64,000 nucleotides of DNA from Veillonellaceae bacterium (GCA_900766245.1 CAAFUR010000020.1:124001-188000); one strand, 5' to 3'. Numbered from the stretch's first letter, positions 9,301 to 19,652 are shown. Program-made: numbers and translations. Notes: generated by a model not told the origin, from the letters alone.

Positions 9301-10404
9301 ATGAAAGAGGAAATCTATGCGAGTGCTCTCCAACATGTGGTAGGGTTAGGAAATGTTAGTTTAGGTAATTTATTTACTTATTACGAAAGTGCAAAGGAAG
9401 CTTGGCATCATGTGTTACATCATAATGTAGAACCATCGTTAGGTTGTAAATATGAATTGTTTGATGAAATTCGTCGACCTATCAATGAAAGCTTTCTATT
9501 ACAATTAGAAGAAGATTTAGAGCGCTTTCATATGCATGTGATTACTTGGGAATCTCCTTACTATCCTAAATCGTTACTAGAGATTTATAATAGTCCTCGA
9601 GTGTTGTATGGGCGTGGAAATATAGAAGTGTTGCAGCATATGGATCGTTCGTTAGCAATGGTAGGCGCTAGAAAATGCTCTTCTTATGGTGTACAAGTAG
9701 CTAGATACTTTGGCCGTGCTTTATCTAACTTAGGTATTATCGTTGTTAGTGGCGGCGCTATGGGCATCGATCGTGCTAGCCATGAAGGAGCTTTGCAAGG
9801 ACAAACTCCAACGATTGCCGTCATGGGCTGTGGTTTAAATGTAACCTATCCAAGAACAAATCGGAATTTATTTTTAGAAATTTTAGAAAAAGATGGATTA
9901 CTACTATCTGAATATGGACCGCATATGCAAGCTAAGAGCCATCACTTTCCCTCTCGAAATCGCATTATTAGTGGTATGACGAGAGGCACCATTGTAGTGG
10001 AGGCAAAAGCTAGTAGTGGTTCTTTGATTACTGCTGATATGGCGATAAATGAAGGAAGAGATGTGTTTACCATACCAGGGAATGTATTGACACATACTTG
10101 TGATGGAAATCATTGGCTCATTCAGCAAGGAGCTACTGTCTTAACAGATCCTGAACAAGTATTGCATGAATATGGTTGGCAAAAAGTCGCAAAGTATAGT
10201 AACATGAATAGTGAAAAAGTAAACACAGTGAATGAAGAGGAACAACGTGTGCTAGAGGCTATGAATCCTGGTGGAAATACAACGATTGAAGAATTAGTAC
10301 ATACGACTCAATTGCCTTTAACAAATCTTCATACATTGCTGTTACAATTAGAACTAAAACAAATGATTACACATACCTCTCAGGGGTACGTACTACATAC
10401 TTAG
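9301..10404 (+). CDS. dprA: DNA-processing protein DprA
   Basis: A 367-residue protein that binds incoming single-stranded DNA and loads RecA during transformation. The Rossmann-like core shows MVGARKCSSYG, VVSGGAMGIDRASHEGAL and HHFPSRNRIISGM, with GTIVVEAKASSGSLITA. N-terminal helix-hairpin-helix-like residues precede it, and the last 60 residues (NPGGNTTIEELVHTTQLP...) form the DprA winged-helix domain. AGGAGG overlaps the end of comM just before the ATG at 9301, implying translational coupling. Confidence 0.96.
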   Translation: MKEEIYASALQHVVGLGNVSLGNLFTYYESAKEAWHHVLHHNVEPSLGCKYELFDEIRRPINESFLLQLEEDLERFHMHVITWESPYYPKSLLEIYNSPRVLYGRGNIEVLQHMDRSLAMVGARKCSSYGVQVARYFGRALSNLGIIVVSGGAMGIDRASHEGALQGQTPTIAVMGCGLNVTYPRTNRNLFLEILEKDGLLLSEYGPHMQAKSHHFPSRNRIISGMTRGTIVVEAKASSGSLITADMAINEGRDVFTIPGNVLTHTCDGNHWLIQQGATVLTDPEQVLHEYGWQKVAKYSNMNSEKVNTVNEEEQRVLEAMNPGGNTTIEELVHTTQLPLTNLHTLLLQLELKQMITHTSQGYVLHT

Positions 10405-10417
10405 AGGAGGAAGATTT

Positions 10418-12667
10418 TTGGCCATTACTAGATCCTTCGTTACAGGGGAGAAGAAAAAAGACAAAGAAGCAAAAGAAGCTGTCAAATCAAGCGCCAAAGC
10501 ACCAGAGCCTAGACCTTTGGTTATGCGTCCAGAACCGATTGAAATAGAGCATAAACGGACTTTCAAAAAAGATGGAAAAACTTTAATCATCGTGGAATCT
10601 CCAGCAAAGTCAAAGACCATTGAAAAATTTTTAGGTGATGACTATGTGGTAAAAGCTAGCATGGGACATTTAAGAGATTTACCTAAAATGCAAATGGGTG
10701 TATCTATTACTAATGGATTTTTACCTAGATATTTGAATGTACCAGGTAGAAAGGCTGTTATCGAAGAGTTACGTAAAGAAGCAGATAAGGCAAAAGCTGT
10801 ATATTTGGCAACTGACCCTGACCGTGAGGGAGAGGCCATCTCTTGGCATTTAGCTCATATTTTAAATATAGATGGAACTACGCCATGTCGGGTGACTTTC
10901 AATGAGATTACTAAGCATGCTATTCAAGAAGCGATAGCAGCACCTAGACCGATTGATATGCATATGGTAGATGCTCAACAGGCTCGTCGTGTATTGGACC
11001 GTATTGTAGGTTATAAATTAAGCCCTTTACTGTGGAAAAAAATTTGTAAAGGTCTAAGTGCCGGACGTGTTCAATCTGTAGCCGTACGCATTATCTGTGA
11101 TCGGGAGCGAGAGATCCAAGCCTTTGTTCCAGAAGAATATTGGACTATTGAAGGTGTGTATCAAACTGCTAAGAATGAACAATTTGATGTGGTAGTGACT
11201 CACAAAGGCAATGAAAAGTTAACGATTTCTAATGAAATAGAAAGTAATGCCGTATTAAGCGTTATTCGTGGTCGTGAAAGTGTAGTTAGTTCTGTAGAAT
11301 CACGGCAACGTAGTCGTAAAGCACCTGCTCCATTTACGACGTCTACGATGCAACAAGAAGGTGTACGAAAACTGAATATGAATGCAAAACGCATTATGTC
11401 TGCTGCGCAACATTTATATGAAGGTAAAGAAATTGGTGGCTATGGTCATGTAGGTTTGATTACGTATATGCGTACGGATTCCACTCGGATATCGAAGGAA
11501 ATGCAAGAAGCAGCTAAAGCCTATATTCTTAAGACTTTTGGGAAGGAGTTTTATCCAAGTAAACCAAATGTATTTGGAGCGAAGGCGAATGCACAAGATG
11601 CGCATGAAGCAATTCGCCCTACCATGTTGGAATTGCCACCTAAAGCGGTAGCGTCCTATTTAACTAGTGATGAGCTAAAATTATATACCTTGATTTGGAA
11701 TCGATTTTTAGCTAGTCAAATGGCTCCACAGAAAAGTGAAACAGTAACCATGAACTTTCATGTAGATGAGTATACATTGAAGGCATCAGGGAATCGTGTG
11801 CTATTCAAAGGTTTTACAGAAGTCTATGAGGAAGCTAAAAAAGAAGATGACCATATATTGCCAGCTCTAGAGAAAGGGCAAACTATTATGCCTATTTCTA
11901 TAGATGGTATACAGCATTTTACGCAACCTCCAAGTCGTTATTCTGAGGCAGGTCTTATCAAAGTATTAGAAGAACAAGGAATTGGTCGTCCAAGTACCTA
12001 TGCAGCAACCATTGATACCATTTTAAAACGGAATTATGTGGAACGGAAGGACAAACAGTTTATTCCTACTGACTTAGGATTTGCTGTGGTGGAGTTTTTA
12101 ACAACTCACTTTGAAAAGTTCATTAATATGAAATTTACTGCTTCAATGGAAGAAGATTTAGACCATATTGCACAAGGGACTAACTTCTACGAAGCTGTGA
12201 TTCATTCATTCTATGAAAGTTTCGAGAAGGAGTTATACACAGCTGAATCGGCTGAAAGGATAGAGATAGAAGCAGAGAAGAGTGGTATTCTTTGTGAAAA
12301 ATGTGGACATGATATGGTCTACAAATTAGGGCCTTATGGTAAATATTTAGCATGCTCTAACTTTCCAGATTGTCGAAATATTAAGTCCATTACAGTTAGC
12401 ACAGGGGTAACCTGTCCGAAATGTAAATCTCATGAAATTTTAGAACGTAAATCTAAGAGAGGTCGTATCTTTTATGGTTGCGAAGGGTATCCATCTTGTG
12501 ATTTTACTATGTGGGATAAACCTATTGATAAAACCTGTCCCGTTTGTGGCAGCTTAATGGCTGAAAAAGTATATAAAAACGGCAATAAGAAAGAGTTTTG
12601 TTCCAATCCTGATTGTGAAACAAGGCCAAAACGTAAACCTAGAACAAAGAAAGAAGATAAAGAATGA
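10418..12667 (+). CDS. topA: DNA topoisomerase I (type IA)
   Basis: A 749-residue enzyme that relaxes negative supercoils. The TOPRIM domain begins LIIVESPAKSKTIEKFLG near residue 50 and includes DPDREGEAISWHL. The catalytic tyrosine lies in TYMRTDSTRIS. The C-terminus has three four-cysteine zinc modules (CEKCGHDM...CSNFPDC, CPKCKS...CEGYPSC, CPVCGS...CSNPDC). It has an N-terminal charged extension of about 45 residues before the TOPRIM domain. The start is TTG at 10418, supported by GAGGAGG at 10404-10410. Its stop overlaps trmFO in an ATGA. Confidence 0.97.
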   Translation: MAITRSFVTGEKKKDKEAKEAVKSSAKAPEPRPLVMRPEPIEIEHKRTFKKDGKTLIIVESPAKSKTIEKFLGDDYVVKASMGHLRDLPKMQMGVSITNGFLPRYLNVPGRKAVIEELRKEADKAKAVYLATDPDREGEAISWHLAHILNIDGTTPCRVTFNEITKHAIQEAIAAPRPIDMHMVDAQQARRVLDRIVGYKLSPLLWKKICKGLSAGRVQSVAVRIICDREREIQAFVPEEYWTIEGVYQTAKNEQFDVVVTHKGNEKLTISNEIESNAVLSVIRGRESVVSSVESRQRSRKAPAPFTTSTMQQEGVRKLNMNAKRIMSAAQHLYEGKEIGGYGHVGLITYMRTDSTRISKEMQEAAKAYILKTFGKEFYPSKPNVFGAKANAQDAHEAIRPTMLELPPKAVASYLTSDELKLYTLIWNRFLASQMAPQKSETVTMNFHVDEYTLKASGNRVLFKGFTEVYEEAKKEDDHILPALEKGQTIMPISIDGIQHFTQPPSRYSEAGLIKVLEEQGIGRPSTYAATIDTILKRNYVERKDKQFIPTDLGFAVVEFLTTHFEKFINMKFTASMEEDLDHIAQGTNFYEAVIHSFYESFEKELYTAESAERIEIEAEKSGILCEKCGHDMVYKLGPYGKYLACSNFPDCRNIKSITVSTGVTCPKCKSHEILERKSKRGRIFYGCEGYPSCDFTMWDKPIDKTCPVCGSLMAEKVYKNGNKKEFCSNPDCETRPKRKPRTKKEDKE

Positions 12668-13983
12668 AAGAGTTTGTAACTATTATTGGAGCTGGTCTTG
12701 CTGGCTCTGAGGCAGCCTATCAATTGGCTAAACGTGGTATTCCTGTACACCTATATGAAATGCGCCCAAAGGTGTCTTCACCGGCTCATCATACAGATCA
12801 ATTTGCGGAGTTAGTATGCTCTAACTCTTTGCGTGCAAATACCATAGAAAATGCAGTGGGTCTTTTGAAAGAAGAAATGCGTCGCTTAGATTCCTTAATT
12901 ATGGAATCTGCCGATGCTACTCAAGTTCCAGCAGGTGGTGCCTTGGCCGTAGATCGTCATGCTTTTAGCAAAAGGGTCACAGAACGTATTAAAGAACACC
13001 CCTTAATTACGGTGATTCATGAAGAAGTGACTGAGATTCCGGCAGAAGGTATTGTTATTTTTGCAAGTGGTCCACTTACATCAGAAGCATTAGGAACTAA
13101 GATTAAGGAGTTAACTGGCTCTAAAGATTTTTATTTCTATGATGCAGCAGCGCCTATAGTAACAGCAGATTCTTTGAATTACGATAAAGTATTTGCAGCC
13201 TCACGGTATGATAAAGGGGATGCAGACTATTTAAACTGCCCTATGACGAAAGAAGAATACGATGCTTTCTATGAAGCTCTGACTACAGCTGATGTGGTAC
13301 AACCCAAAGATTTTGAAAAAGAAATTTATTTTGAAGGTTGTATGCCTGTAGAAATTATGGCATCCCGTGGGGTAGATACATTGCGTTATGGACCTTTAAA
13401 ACCAGTTGGTCTCGTAGATCCACGGAACAATATTGAGTGGCATGCAGTAGTGCAGTTACGCAAGGAAAACAAAGAAGCTACTATGTACAATTTGGTGGGC
13501 TTTCAAACACGTTTAAAATGGGGCGAACAAAAGCGAGTATTCCAAATGATTCCAGGTTTAGAGAATGCAGAATTTATTCGCTATGGCGTGATGCATCGTA
13601 ACACGTATATTAACTCTCCAGAACTGTTAAACCAAGCATTCCAACTAAAGTCTAATCCACGATTATTCTTTGCTGGTCAAATGACAGGTGTGGAAGGTTA
13701 TTTAGAATCAGCAGCTGCGGGTATGATGGCAGCCATCCAAGTGGCACGTATGTTACAGGATAAAGAATTTGTTACATTCCCGAAAACAACGGCTCTTGGT
13801 GGGTTAAGTCATTATATCAGTGCCTATGAAGGTTCTAACTTCCAACCAATGAATATAAATTTCGGTATCATGGAACCTTGGGGAGCTAAAGTACGTAAGA
13901 AAAAAGAAAAAAATGCATTAATTGCGCAACGTGCTTTAGATGAATTAGATGCATTAATTGTAGAAGAAGAGTTACTATCTTAA
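12664..13983 (+). CDS. trmFO: methylenetetrahydrofolate-tRNA (uracil-5-)-methyltransferase TrmFO
   Basis: A 439-residue folate- and FAD-dependent enzyme that makes m5U54 in the tRNA T-loop. The N-terminal FAD fold IIGAGLAGSEAAYQLAKRG and YEMRP, the block CSNSLRANTIENAVGLLKEEMR, and C-terminal FAGQMTGVEGYLESAAAG are diagnostic. It overlaps topA by 4 bp; topA-trmFO is a common Firmicute pair. A shared bidirectional terminator separates it from lgt. Confidence 0.97.
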   Translation: MKEFVTIIGAGLAGSEAAYQLAKRGIPVHLYEMRPKVSSPAHHTDQFAELVCSNSLRANTIENAVGLLKEEMRRLDSLIMESADATQVPAGGALAVDRHAFSKRVTERIKEHPLITVIHEEVTEIPAEGIVIFASGPLTSEALGTKIKELTGSKDFYFYDAAAPIVTADSLNYDKVFAASRYDKGDADYLNCPMTKEEYDAFYEALTTADVVQPKDFEKEIYFEGCMPVEIMASRGVDTLRYGPLKPVGLVDPRNNIEWHAVVQLRKENKEATMYNLVGFQTRLKWGEQKRVFQMIPGLENAEFIRYGVMHRNTYINSPELLNQAFQLKSNPRLFFAGQMTGVEGYLESAAAGMMAAIQVARMLQDKEFVTFPKTTALGGLSHYISAYEGSNFQPMNINFGIMEPWGAKVRKKKEKNALIAQRALDELDALIVEEELLS

Positions 13984-14070
13984 TTCATGAATTGGTACCC
14001 AATAGGTATAGTACTATAGATGTACAAAGGAAATAGAACCTTGTAATAATTGAAGTCTTATAAATATGAA

Positions 14071-14108
14071 AAAGAGGAAAGAAGTCGTCATGACATTCTT
14101 TCCTCTTT
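14071..14108. terminator. bidirectional terminator between trmFO and lgt
   Basis: A perfect 13-bp stem, AAAGAGGAAAGAA (14071-14083) with TTCTTTCCTCTTT (14096-14108), with an inner GTC/GAC pairing. The genes converge here, and A-rich and T-rich flanks serve both strands. Confidence 0.85.
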
Positions 14109-14179
14109 GTATTTATAATAGATATGTTATTATATTGATGTTGCGTCTATCACGACGTGTTGGAAGATAATAGAATCTC

Positions 14180-14992
14180 TTATTTTACTTTTTTGCTTTT
14201 TTCAGTAGGGAATACATGTGTATCTGTTGTTCCTTTATAATGAAGGTATAGCCAGATACCAAAAGATACAGCCATTACAATTAAGCTAGTAACCTGTGCA
14301 GATTTAAATCCTAATGTTAGATTGACATAATCTCCACGTAAAAATTCTAAGAAAAATCGTAAGCCAGAATACAAGAATGCATATAAGCAGAAGATTTGTC
14401 CTTTTTTATGAGGGAATACATTAGCCAATAGTAGGATAACAAATAAAATAATATCTACTTGACCTTCCCAAATTTCAGCAGGCCATAATGGTTGATTACC
14501 ATAGGTACGGTATGCCAAGGTAGTTTCTGGGTAGAGAATACCAAAGTTTCCCCCAGTAGGGTGACCAAAGGCATCACCATTCATTACATTCGCCATACGT
14601 CCTACAGATTGACCTACCATAAGGGCAGGTGCAAATAAATCAGCAAATGCCCAAGGATCTACTTGTTGTTTCTTTAAATAATAAATCCCTACAATAGCAC
14701 CTAATAATACGCCACCTTGGATAGCCATACCACCTTGCCATACGTAAGGGATTTCCAATAAGTGATTGTGATAGTATCCCCAGTCGAAGAAGAATACATC
14801 CCATAGTCGAGCACCAATGATGCCAGCGATAGCGACAGTAATGGTGAAATCCACCATATGCTTTTCCCAACCACGGCCATCTTTTTTCATAATAAAGTAG
14901 CCCACAATAGCAGCACTAATAATACCTAAAGCGAGAAGTAAACCGTAGGCTCTTATAGGAAAGCCTCCGATGAAAAATAAATATTGATACAT
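14180..14992 (-). CDS. lgt: prolipoprotein diacylglyceryl transferase
   Basis: About 270 residues with seven or so hydrophobic segments. Lgt transfers diacylglyceryl from phosphatidylglycerol to the lipobox cysteine of prolipoproteins. Family blocks are GGFPIRAYGLLLALGI, GGMAIQGGVLLGA and GRMANVMNGDAFGHPTG, the last a slight variant of the usual GRxGNFxNxE signature (V for F, D for E). YSGLRFFLEFLRGD closes the pattern. The ATG at 14992 is chosen because AGGAGGT precedes it by 5 nt on the minus strand; the upstream in-frame ATG at 15052 has none. It serves lipoproteins such as the one at 34673. Confidence 0.95.
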   Translation of the reverse strand: MYQYLFFIGGFPIRAYGLLLALGIISAAIVGYFIMKKDGRGWEKHMVDFTITVAIAGIIGARLWDVFFFDWGYYHNHLLEIPYVWQGGMAIQGGVLLGAIVGIYYLKKQQVDPWAFADLFAPALMVGQSVGRMANVMNGDAFGHPTGGNFGILYPETTLAYRTYGNQPLWPAEIWEGQVDIILFVILLLANVFPHKKGQIFCLYAFLYSGLRFFLEFLRGDYVNLTLGFKSAQVTSLIVMAVSFGIWLYLHYKGTTDTHVFPTEKSKKVK

Positions 14993-15098
14993 AGTACCTC
15001 CTGATATTTTACTAAATATATTTTTAATATTCCTACCTTTGTAGTGTACCATAAATTTTAGAGAAATAGTATAGTGTTCCCAATATATAGACTGAATG

Positions 15099-15107
15099 TG
15101 GTATAAT
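15099..15107 (+). promoter_or_regulatory. extended -10 promoter of the GH18 gene
   Basis: TGGTATAAT (TG at 15099-15100, TATAAT at 15102-15107) matches an extended -10. No good -35 was seen. The ATG lies 21 bp downstream, so the leader would be very short. Confidence 0.5.
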
Positions 15108-15128
15108 ATAAAGATTAAAGGAGCGCTT

Positions 15129-16556
15129 ATGAAACACTTACAATTTATGAAACATATGGTGCTAGGAATATCAACCTTGAGTTTGTTTGCTTCCTATCAA
15201 GTGGCAGAGGCAACAATCCATATTCCTTTTCCAGCACTTTCCAATACAACAACAGCAGTAGCACCTACACAATACGTAGGTCCTATGTTACATGTACCAG
15301 AGAAACAAGAAGTTACATTGCCGATTACTATGGTATTTGATCCCATCGTATCAGAAACGGCCTATGATACAAAGTATGTGCAGAATGGCACGTCAATCAT
15401 ATCTCCAAGTTGGTTTGAATTGACAACGTCCGGTCTAAAAGTTAGTCCTAAGCTATCTCATGACTACGTGAATAGTTATAAAGAAAAAGGATATCGTGTA
15501 TGGCCTTTAATCACAAACCAATTCGATCCAGACATGACTAGTAAAATCCTTGCGAATGAATCGATGTGGGAACGATATAAACAAGGGCTTATTAATTATG
15601 CTACAGAGTATGGTTATGATGGATATAATTTTGATTTTGAAAATGTCCACTATAAAGATAAAGCACAGCTAACTAAGTTTGTAGATTTTTTAGCGAAAGG
15701 ATTACGAACGTATAATATCCATAGCTCTATTGATGTAACGGGATATTCCAATAGTGAAAACTGGTCCTTAGTGTATGACCGTAAGGCCTATGCTGATGCA
15801 GTGGATTATGTGGTGCTTATGGCATACGATGAAACGTGGGCATCCAGTGTTACAGCGGGACCAGTCGCCTCTTATCCATGGGTGAGAAAGCATACAGAGC
15901 AAATGCTTTCAGAAGTGCCAGCATCAAAACTCGTACTGGGTATTCCATTTTATATGCGTGAATGGTCTGTACCAGTGAAAGGTTCTTGGGAAGGAAAAGC
16001 AAAAAGTAAAACCCTTGCTATGACCAAGGCTCTAGATTTAGAACGTGAATACAGAGATGCGTTGCGTTGGGATGATCGTTTAAAAGGTAATTATTTAACA
16101 TTAACGAATAAAAATGGCGTCTATGGTATCTATGATGAAAAGAAACCATATGAGGGAACACTCACAAAAATCTGGTTTGAAGATCCGCAGTCTTTAAGCT
16201 ATAAAGTGGGCCTTGTAAAAGAATTCCAACTTGCAGGAGTAGCGGCTTGGCGTAAAGGTTTTGAAGCTTCCGATGTATGGCCAGTGTTGAGTTTTGCTCT
16301 AGATAGTGCTACTACAAATAGCACTGAAAAAGGGAAAGCGGATTCAGATAAAAAAGATCATAAAAAAGAAGTAAAAAAACAAGAAAAAAAGAAAGATAAG
16401 AAGAAAAAGTCTAAACATATAGATACTTCAGAAGTGACAAAAATTTCTAAAGATGGTAAAGAAGTGGTGTTAAAATTTAAGAAACCACATAAACAGTCTG
16501 ATGAAACAGGCATCGTAAAGGTTACGAAAGAAAAAAAGTCTTTGCCTAAAGACTAA
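15129..16556 (+). CDS. secreted glycoside hydrolase family 18 (YaaH/SleL-like) protein
   Basis: About 475 residues. A hydrophobic signal peptide spans roughly 1-28 (KHMVLGISTLSLFASYQVAEA). The GH18 barrel shows DGYNFDFENV, placing Asp164, Asn167, Asp169 and catalytic Glu171 on the DxxDxDxE pattern with Asn at the second Asp, as in peptidoglycan-acting YaaH-like members. YVVLMAYDET and the final LAGVAAWRKGFE are further barrel blocks. A roughly 70-residue Lys-rich tail may bind anionic polymers or wall. It probably cleaves N-acetylglucosamine linkages in the envelope. AAGGAG at 15118-15123 sets the start at 15129. Divergent from lgt; no LysM repeat is present. Confidence 0.85.
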   Translation: MKHLQFMKHMVLGISTLSLFASYQVAEATIHIPFPALSNTTTAVAPTQYVGPMLHVPEKQEVTLPITMVFDPIVSETAYDTKYVQNGTSIISPSWFELTTSGLKVSPKLSHDYVNSYKEKGYRVWPLITNQFDPDMTSKILANESMWERYKQGLINYATEYGYDGYNFDFENVHYKDKAQLTKFVDFLAKGLRTYNIHSSIDVTGYSNSENWSLVYDRKAYADAVDYVVLMAYDETWASSVTAGPVASYPWVRKHTEQMLSEVPASKLVLGIPFYMREWSVPVKGSWEGKAKSKTLAMTKALDLEREYRDALRWDDRLKGNYLTLTNKNGVYGIYDEKKPYEGTLTKIWFEDPQSLSYKVGLVKEFQLAGVAAWRKGFEASDVWPVLSFALDSATTNSTEKGKADSDKKDHKKEVKKQEKKKDKKKKSKHIDTSEVTKISKDGKEVVLKFKKPHKQSDETGIVKVTKEKKSLPKD

Positions 16557-16607
16557 AGTTTGGAGTATACTTAAATGTATTAACACATACAAATGAGGAG
16601 GCATAGC

Positions 16608-19076
16608 ATGTACGAAAAATACGTGGCGCAAGATATTGAAAAGAAATGGCAAACATATTGGGAAGAGTCTGGAGTATTTAAAACAGAATATGACCCAAGT
16701 AAAGAAAAATATTATGTATTAGAAATGTTCCCATACCCATCTGGTAACTTACATATGGGGCATGTGCGTAACTATTCTATCGGTGATGTAGTGGCGCGTT
16801 TCAAAAAGATGCGTGGATTTAACGTATTACATCCAATGGGATGGGATGCCTTCGGTATGCCTGCGGAAAATGCAGCGATTAAACATGGTGTGTCTCCAAA
16901 AGATTGGACATTGGATAATATTGCCAATATGACACGTCAACAAAAAGAGTTGGGCTTATCCTATGATTGGGGACGTGAAGTTGCGACTTGTAAAGAAGAT
17001 TACTATCGCTGGACACAATGGTTATTCCAACAATTCTATAAACAAGGCTTAGCTTATAAAAAAGAAGCGAAAGTAAACTGGTGTGAACATGACCATACAG
17101 TATTGGCGAATGAACAAGTTATCGATGGGAAATGTTGGCGCTGTGACAATGATGTGGTAAAAAAGGACTTGAAACAATGGTTCTTAAAAATCACTGATTA
17201 TGCAGATCGCTTACTAGAAGATTTAGATACATTAGATCAATGGCCAGACCGTGTAAAAGCAATGCAACGCAACTGGATTGGTCGTAGTGAAGGTACACAA
17301 TTTGCATTCCATGTGCCTAAAATTGATAAAACTTTTGAAGTGTATACAACACGTGTGGATACTTTGTTTGGTGTGTCTTATGTGGTATTGGCACCTGAGC
17401 ATCCATATGTAAAAGAATTGATTCAAGATGCTGCTAATAAAGCAGAATTAGAAGCTTTCATCGAAACATTACGCAACCAAAGTGATATTGAACGTACTTC
17501 TACAGAAGCAGAAAAAGTAGGTATGTTCACAGGTTCTTATGCAACACATCCTATTACGGGCAAAGAAGTGCCAATTTGGATTGCTAACTATGTACTTGCA
17601 GATTATGGTACAGGCGCTGTTATGGGCGTACCGGCTCATGATGAAAGAGACTATGCATTTGCAAAAAAATATGATTTACCTGTGAATTGGGTAATTCAAA
17701 ATAATGCCAAAGATTTAGATTTCCAAACATTAGACGAAGCCTTTACAGAAGATGGTGTATTGGTGAACTCTGGTGACTTCAGTGGTAAAACATCAGAAGA
17801 AGCACGCCAAGCATTGGGAGATTACTTTACAGAACAAGGCACTGGTCGTAAGACTGTAAACTTCCGTCTTCGTGACTGGTTGATTTCTCGTCAACGTTAC
17901 TGGGGATGTCCAATTCCAGTTGTGTACTGTGAAAAATGTGGAGAACAGCTAGTACCAGAGGATCAATTGCCTGTAAAACTTCCAGAAGATGTATCCTTTG
18001 ATGGTGGTGCTATTTCTCCATTGGCAACTTCTGAAAGTTTCTTAAACACTACTTGCCCATGCTGTGGTGGACCTGCTCGCCGTGAAATCGATACGATGGA
18101 TACATTTATTGATTCTTCTTGGTATTTCTTACGCTACACTGACGCTCGCAATGACAAAGAAGTGTTCAACAAAGAAATCGCGAAATACTGGATGAATGTA
18201 GACCAATATATTGGTGGTATTGAACATGCGATTTTGCATTTATTATATGCTCGTTTCTTTGTCAAAGTATTGCATGATATTGGATTAGTAGAAGTAAATG
18301 AACCTTTCAAAGCTTTGTTAACACAAGGTATGGTACTAAAAGAAGGTTCTAAAATGTCTAAATCTAAAGGCAATGTAGTATCTCCAGAAGAAATCATTGC
18401 CAAATACGGTGCTGATACAGCTCGTTTATTCATTTTATTTGCCGCACCAGTGGATCGTGACCTTGACTGGAGTGATCAAGGAGTAGAAGGTTCCTATCGT
18501 TTCTTAGGTCGTGTATGGCGTATTATCGATACATACCAACAATTAGGTGCATCTGGACATCATGATAGCTTATCTAAAGATGAAACAGCATTACGCCGTG
18601 AATTACATCGGGCCATCAAAAAAGTAACAGAAGATTTAGATGGTAAATTCAATTTTAACACTGCCATCAGTACAGTTATGGAATTGGTAAATGCTATGTA
18701 CCAATTTAAAGATAGTCATGACACAGTACAAAGTGAGTTAGCAAAAGAATTAGTTGAAAAATTAACCTTATTGCTTGCTCCATTTGTACCACATATTACA
18801 GAAGAAATCTGGCATGAATGTGGATTTGAAGGTTCTGTACATGCTGCATCTTGGCCGACGTATGAAGAATCTGCTTTAGTAGTAGATGAGGTAGAAGTGG
18901 CAGTGCAAGTAAATGGTAAAGTACGTGATAAATTGACAGTATCTGTTTCCTTATCTAAAGAAGAACTAGAAGCCGCTGCAAAAGCATTACCACGTGTACA
19001 AGAGTTTACAGAAGGTAAAACGGTTGTGAAAGTGATTGTAGTACCTAAAAAATTAATTAATATTGTAGTCAAATAA
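16608..19076 (+). CDS. leuS: leucyl-tRNA synthetase
   Basis: An 822-residue class I synthetase. The HIGH motif appears in PYPSGNLHMGHVRNY near residue 45, KMSKSKGN near residue 580, and the CP1 editing domain between them includes TRVDTLFGVSYVVLAPEHP. A zinc-ribbon-like CEKCGEQ...CPCCGG region and a C-terminal anticodon domain (VNGKVRDKLTV) are visible. ATG 16608 is preferred because GAGGAGG (16595-16601) precedes it; the upstream ATG at 16593 overlaps this site. Only 51 bp separate it from the GH18 gene, so there is no room for a T-box leader. Confidence 0.98.
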   Translation: MYEKYVAQDIEKKWQTYWEESGVFKTEYDPSKEKYYVLEMFPYPSGNLHMGHVRNYSIGDVVARFKKMRGFNVLHPMGWDAFGMPAENAAIKHGVSPKDWTLDNIANMTRQQKELGLSYDWGREVATCKEDYYRWTQWLFQQFYKQGLAYKKEAKVNWCEHDHTVLANEQVIDGKCWRCDNDVVKKDLKQWFLKITDYADRLLEDLDTLDQWPDRVKAMQRNWIGRSEGTQFAFHVPKIDKTFEVYTTRVDTLFGVSYVVLAPEHPYVKELIQDAANKAELEAFIETLRNQSDIERTSTEAEKVGMFTGSYATHPITGKEVPIWIANYVLADYGTGAVMGVPAHDERDYAFAKKYDLPVNWVIQNNAKDLDFQTLDEAFTEDGVLVNSGDFSGKTSEEARQALGDYFTEQGTGRKTVNFRLRDWLISRQRYWGCPIPVVYCEKCGEQLVPEDQLPVKLPEDVSFDGGAISPLATSESFLNTTCPCCGGPARREIDTMDTFIDSSWYFLRYTDARNDKEVFNKEIAKYWMNVDQYIGGIEHAILHLLYARFFVKVLHDIGLVEVNEPFKALLTQGMVLKEGSKMSKSKGNVVSPEEIIAKYGADTARLFILFAAPVDRDLDWSDQGVEGSYRFLGRVWRIIDTYQQLGASGHHDSLSKDETALRRELHRAIKKVTEDLDGKFNFNTAISTVMELVNAMYQFKDSHDTVQSELAKELVEKLTLLLAPFVPHITEEIWHECGFEGSVHAASWPTYEESALVVDEVEVAVQVNGKVRDKLTVSVSLSKEELEAAAKALPRVQEFTEGKTVVKVIVVPKKLINIVVK

Positions 19077-19088
19077 AACGAGGTTCCT

Positions 19089-19568
19089 ATGGAAAAACGT
19101 AAGGACTATATTAGCTGGGATGAATACTTTATGGGTGTTGCCATGTTAGCAGGGCAACGCTCTAAAGATCCTAATACCCAAGTAGGAGCTTGCATTGTGA
19201 GTGATGATAATAAAATTTTATCTATCGGATACAATGGTATGCCCTTAGGTTGTGATGATGATGATTTCTCTTGGAATCGTAATCGGGATGAAGACAATAA
19301 ATACTTTTATATCGTTCATAGTGAATTGAATGCCATATTAAATTATCGTGGTGGTTCCTTAGAGGGCAGTAAAATCTATGTTACTTTATTCCCTTGTAAT
19401 GAATGTGCAAAGGCCATCATTCAAAGTGGGATTAAAGAAGTGATTTATTGGCGCGATGACTACAAAGATACACGAGAAGTACAAGCGTCTAAACGATTGT
19501 TTCAAACTGCGGGCGTAACGATTACGGCATATGAGCCAAGCGGTAGACAATTATCGTTGCAACTATAA
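19089..19568 (+). CDS. comEB: deoxycytidylate (dCMP) deaminase
   Basis: A 159-residue zinc-dependent cytidine-deaminase-fold protein. The HxE motif is in VHSELNAILNY and the PCxxC motif in PCNECAKAIIQSG; QVGACIVSDDNKILSIGYNG is the family N-terminal block. It likely converts dCMP to dUMP for thymidylate synthesis. It starts 12 bp after leuS and ends before a terminator, so it appears to be the last gene of that unit. Confidence 0.9.
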   Translation: MEKRKDYISWDEYFMGVAMLAGQRSKDPNTQVGACIVSDDNKILSIGYNGMPLGCDDDDFSWNRNRDEDNKYFYIVHSELNAILNYRGGSLEGSKIYVTLFPCNECAKAIIQSGIKEVIYWRDDYKDTREVQASKRLFQTAGVTITAYEPSGRQLSLQL

Positions 19569-19594
19569 TTGAATAGACTACATATGTATATAAT

Positions 19595-19634
19595 AAGGCT
19601 GAACTTGAGGATATATTCCTAGGTTCAGCCTTTT
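19595..19634 (+). terminator. terminator after dCMP deaminase
   Basis: AAGGCTGAAC (19595-19604) pairs with GTTCAGCCTT (19623-19632) around a partly paired loop, followed by a short T run. Confidence 0.8.
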
Positions 19635-19652
19635 ATGTGTGTTTAGTATAAT

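Noticed and set aside
16557..16607. T-box leader for leuS
   Set aside because: Only 51 bp are present, too short for a specifier hairpin and antiterminator.
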